Assembly: GCA_937858165.1 (NCBI GenBank)
Contig: CALLZA010000568.1
Span: 1 to 6,257 of the forward strand
Origin: an uncultured Ardenticatenia bacterium
GTDB lineage: Bacteria > Chloroflexota > Anaerolineae > Promineifilales > Promineifilaceae
DNA: 6,257 nt
Direction: 5' to 3'
The first letter of the stretch is position 1; each line of letters opens with the position of its first letter. The notes under the pieces were generated by a model that saw only the letters and a list, made by a program, of their open reading frames with translations, made no database searches and had not been told where the DNA came from. A program made the translations under genes and the position numbers. Shown piece by piece: positions 5,306 to 6,257 of this stretch.

Positions 5306-5531
5306 CAAACCGCGCCGCATACTCATCCAACAAGCGCCGGATCATCTTCTGATAAGAGACCTGGTGCCTGGCCGCTTGCTCCTTGAAGAACTCGACGCTG
5401 CTCTTGCTCAGGGCAATTGTCACTTTGACCGTGTCTTCCCGAAATGCCAACTCGGAGGGGGGCGGCAGGAAGTCGGGGATGATGCGAACTTCGTTTATTT
5501 CACCATCAGAGTAGACGATTTTGTTTGTCAT
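5298..5531 (-). CDS. brnA: BrnA/CopG-type ribbon-helix-helix antitoxin or regulator (77 aa)
   Basis: The 77-residue product has a short acidic N-terminal part (DGEINEVRIIPDFLPPPSEL) and then a ribbon-helix-helix: strand VKVTIAL (35-41), helix A (SVEFFKEQAARH, 45-56), turn and helix B (SYQKMIRRLLDEYAARF, 59-75). This is the arrangement of CopG-like antitoxins paired with BrnT (DUF497) toxins. They bind operator DNA as dimers and neutralise the RNase toxin. ATG 5531 is chosen over an in-frame ATG at 5570 because it forms an ATGA overlap with the stop of the upstream brnT-like remnant, the usual toxin-first brnT-brnA coupling. There is no Shine-Dalgarno before it, so translation probably depends on that coupling. 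The toxin is broken, leaving an orphan antitoxin that may act only as a repressor or as protection against a related toxin elsewhere. Confidence 0.75.
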   Translation of the reverse strand: MTNKIVYSDGEINEVRIIPDFLPPPSELAFREDTVKVTIALSKSSVEFFKEQAARHQVSYQKMIRRLLDEYAARFDE

Positions 5532-5599
5532 AGAGTTGCTAGGTTGGCTTGCTCTTTGGCCGTATCCCACTCGAATGAGGCGTTGTCACCTGTGACCAT
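5528..5599 (-). pseudogene. brnT: Remnant of a BrnT (DUF497) toxin gene, 23 codons
   Basis: On the minus strand an ATG at 5599 opens a 23-codon frame ending TGA at 5530-5528. It contains FEWDTAKEQANLATL, closely matching the hallmark start of BrnT toxins (F-E-W-D-x-x-K-x-x-x-N-x-x-K-H-G). Everything after the first helix, including the R/H-x-x-x and Arg-rich C-terminal part of the normal ~90-residue RNase, is missing. The stop overlaps the antitoxin ATG by four bases. An internal deletion or frameshift-plus-loss that kept the 5' end and the junction with brnA is the simplest reading. The short peptide may be kept as a leader for coupled translation of brnA. It could be chance, but the position, strand, overlap and motif all agree. 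Confidence 0.65.
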
Positions 5600-5664
5600 A
5601 GCAGTATCGTGGCGCAATTATGGCTAAGTGGCAATACTTTTGTATGGAATAGCGACCATGCTTT

Positions 5665-5686
5665 GGCTGGCCCACGCGCGGGCGCA
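5665..5686. repeat. 22-bp exact direct repeat, copy 2 (upstream of the brnT remnant)
   Basis: Identical to 4317-4338. It lies in the non-coding gap between the groEL terminator and the brnT-like start, just beside the terminator. Confidence 0.85.
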
Positions 5687-5692
5687 CGCGGA

Positions 5693-5722
5693 ATACAAAA
5701 GACCCCTGCGAACAGGGGTCTT
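5693..5722 (-). terminator. Rho-independent terminator of groEL
   Basis: A perfect 10-bp stem, AAGACCCCTG (5699-5708) and CAGGGGTCTT (5713-5722), encloses a 4-base loop. On the minus strand the loop is TTCG, a very stable tetraloop type, and the stem is followed by TTGTATT, so the run TCTTTTGTATT forms the T-rich tail. It lies 32 bases past the groEL stop. It insulates the downstream brnTA-lipoprotein genes, which must therefore have their own promoter. Confidence 0.9.
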
Positions 5723-5753
5723 CTGCAAATTTCTAGGTTATGGTCGCGCCGGA

Positions 5754-6257
5754 CTAAAAGTCCATGTCTCCCATCCCCATGCCGCCGCCGCCGGGCATGG
5801 CCGGTGACTTCTTGTCTTCGGGGATGTCGGTCACCAGCGCTTCGGTAGTCAGGATCATGGCCGCGATGCTGGCCGCATTCTCCAGCGCGCCGCGGGTGAC
5901 CTTGGCCGGGTCGATGATGCCGGCCTTGACCATGTTGAGGTACTCGCCGGTCATGACGTTGTAGCCCAACTGCGGGTCGCCCTTCTCGTCCTGCATGCGG
6001 CGGACGTTCTGGATGATGACGTCACCGTTCATGCCGGCGTTCTCGGCGATCTTGCGCATCGGCGCTTCGAGGGCCACGCGCCGGATGTTGACACCGGTGG
6101 TGATGTCGCCGGCCGGGGGCTTTACGTCGTCCCGCGCGGGGCGGGCGTTCAGCAGGGCCCGGCCCCCCCCGGGCACGACTCCCCCTCCGCCGCGCGCGAC
6201 CCGCCAGCCACGCCGGCCCGCACCGGGGGGGGTCTCCACCCCACCCTCACCACGGGG
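5754..6257 (-). CDS. groEL: Chaperonin GroEL (Hsp60), C-terminal part; 5' end cut by window edge and degraded
   Basis: The minus strand encodes the end of the 60-kDa chaperonin that folds proteins inside a double-ring chamber with GroES. Visible are GVVPGGG, ALLNARP, the equatorial-domain segment [28 protein letters not shown], the strand [33 protein letters not shown], and the flexible Gly/Met tail [13 protein letters not shown]. The ATP-binding Asp region lies upstream of the window. From the stop at 5754 to about 6110 the match is clean. From 6110 upstream, residues deviate (RRVAL for V/L-RRAL; ARDD for ALDD; RGW-VARGGGG where RAAVEEG is expected) and the DNA is full of C and G runs, suggesting base errors near the contig end rather than biological change. 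A strong terminator follows. Confidence 0.92.
   Translation of the reverse strand, partial: PRGEGGVETPPGAGRRGWRVARGGGGVVPGGGRALLNARPARDDVKPPAGDITTGVNIRRVALEAPMRKIAENAGMNGDVIIQNVRRMQDEKGDPQLGYNVMTGEYLNMVKAGIIDPAKVTRGALENAASIAAMILTTEALVTDIPEDKKSPAMPGGGGMGMGDMDF

Noticed and set aside
5599..5660. Sigma-70 promoter for the brnTA-lipoprotein genes (TTGCCA and GATACT, or CATAAT)
   Set aside because: TTGCCA to GATACT spacing is 20 bases, and CATAAT lacks a -35 at 16-18 bases. A promoter must exist, but I cannot place it with confidence.
1..6257. tRNA or rRNA genes
   Set aside because: No T-loop (GGTTCRANNCC)-type sequence with acceptor pairing and no rRNA-like conserved stretch was seen on either strand by eye.

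Overview
The window is high-GC bacterial DNA, probably from an uncultured Chloroflexota (Anaerolineae/Caldilineae-like) genome. This is inferred from two lipoproteins with long Thr/Pro/Ala-rich linkers, a stand-alone SpoIIE-type phosphatase, a GroEL tail rich in Gly and Met, and compact genes separated by short palindromic repeats. No rRNA or other taxonomic marker is present, so the assignment is tentative. The poor quality of both ends suggests a metagenome contig.

Layout. (a) 1-927 is not a normal locus. It reads as a mosaic of short pieces of unrelated housekeeping genes on alternating strands: PepA-like (-), HemY-like (+), PutA-like (+), a response-regulator receiver (-) and RecG-like (+). 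The joins lie in or near G/C runs, and some pieces carry what look like sequencing errors. (b) 927-3035 (-): an esterase-D-type alpha/beta hydrolase, then a lipoprotein with a glycoside-hydrolase-like TIM-barrel domain whose 3' end is lost at the mosaic junction. (c) 3036-3174: a divergent intergenic region mostly filled by an imperfect inverted repeat. (d) 3175-3888 (+): a SpoIIE/PP2C-type Ser/Thr phosphatase. (e) 3889-4080: a cluster of several kinds of short repeat, including a perfect 27-bp inverted repeat. (f) 4040-4420 (+): a small P-loop nucleotide kinase-like protein whose start lies in the repeat cluster. (g) 4406-5599 (-): a remnant of a BrnT toxin, an intact BrnA/CopG-type ribbon-helix-helix antitoxin and a second lipoprotein, each overlapping the next. 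(h) 5699-5722: a rho-independent terminator. (i) 5754 to the right end (-): the 3' part of groEL, whose upstream portion degrades into G/C runs.

How the genes relate. The esterase and the glycoside-hydrolase-like lipoprotein could form a two-gene unit acting on carbohydrate esters or polysaccharide, but this is inference. The brnT remnant, brnA and lipoprotein genes are chained by 4-bp and 8-bp overlaps and look translationally coupled. BrnA probably autoregulates this set and has lost its toxin. I found no convincing new multi-gene system. The most informative signals are the decayed toxin-antitoxin pair, the repeat-dense intergenic regions (one apparently supplying a gene's N-terminus) and the chimeric left end.
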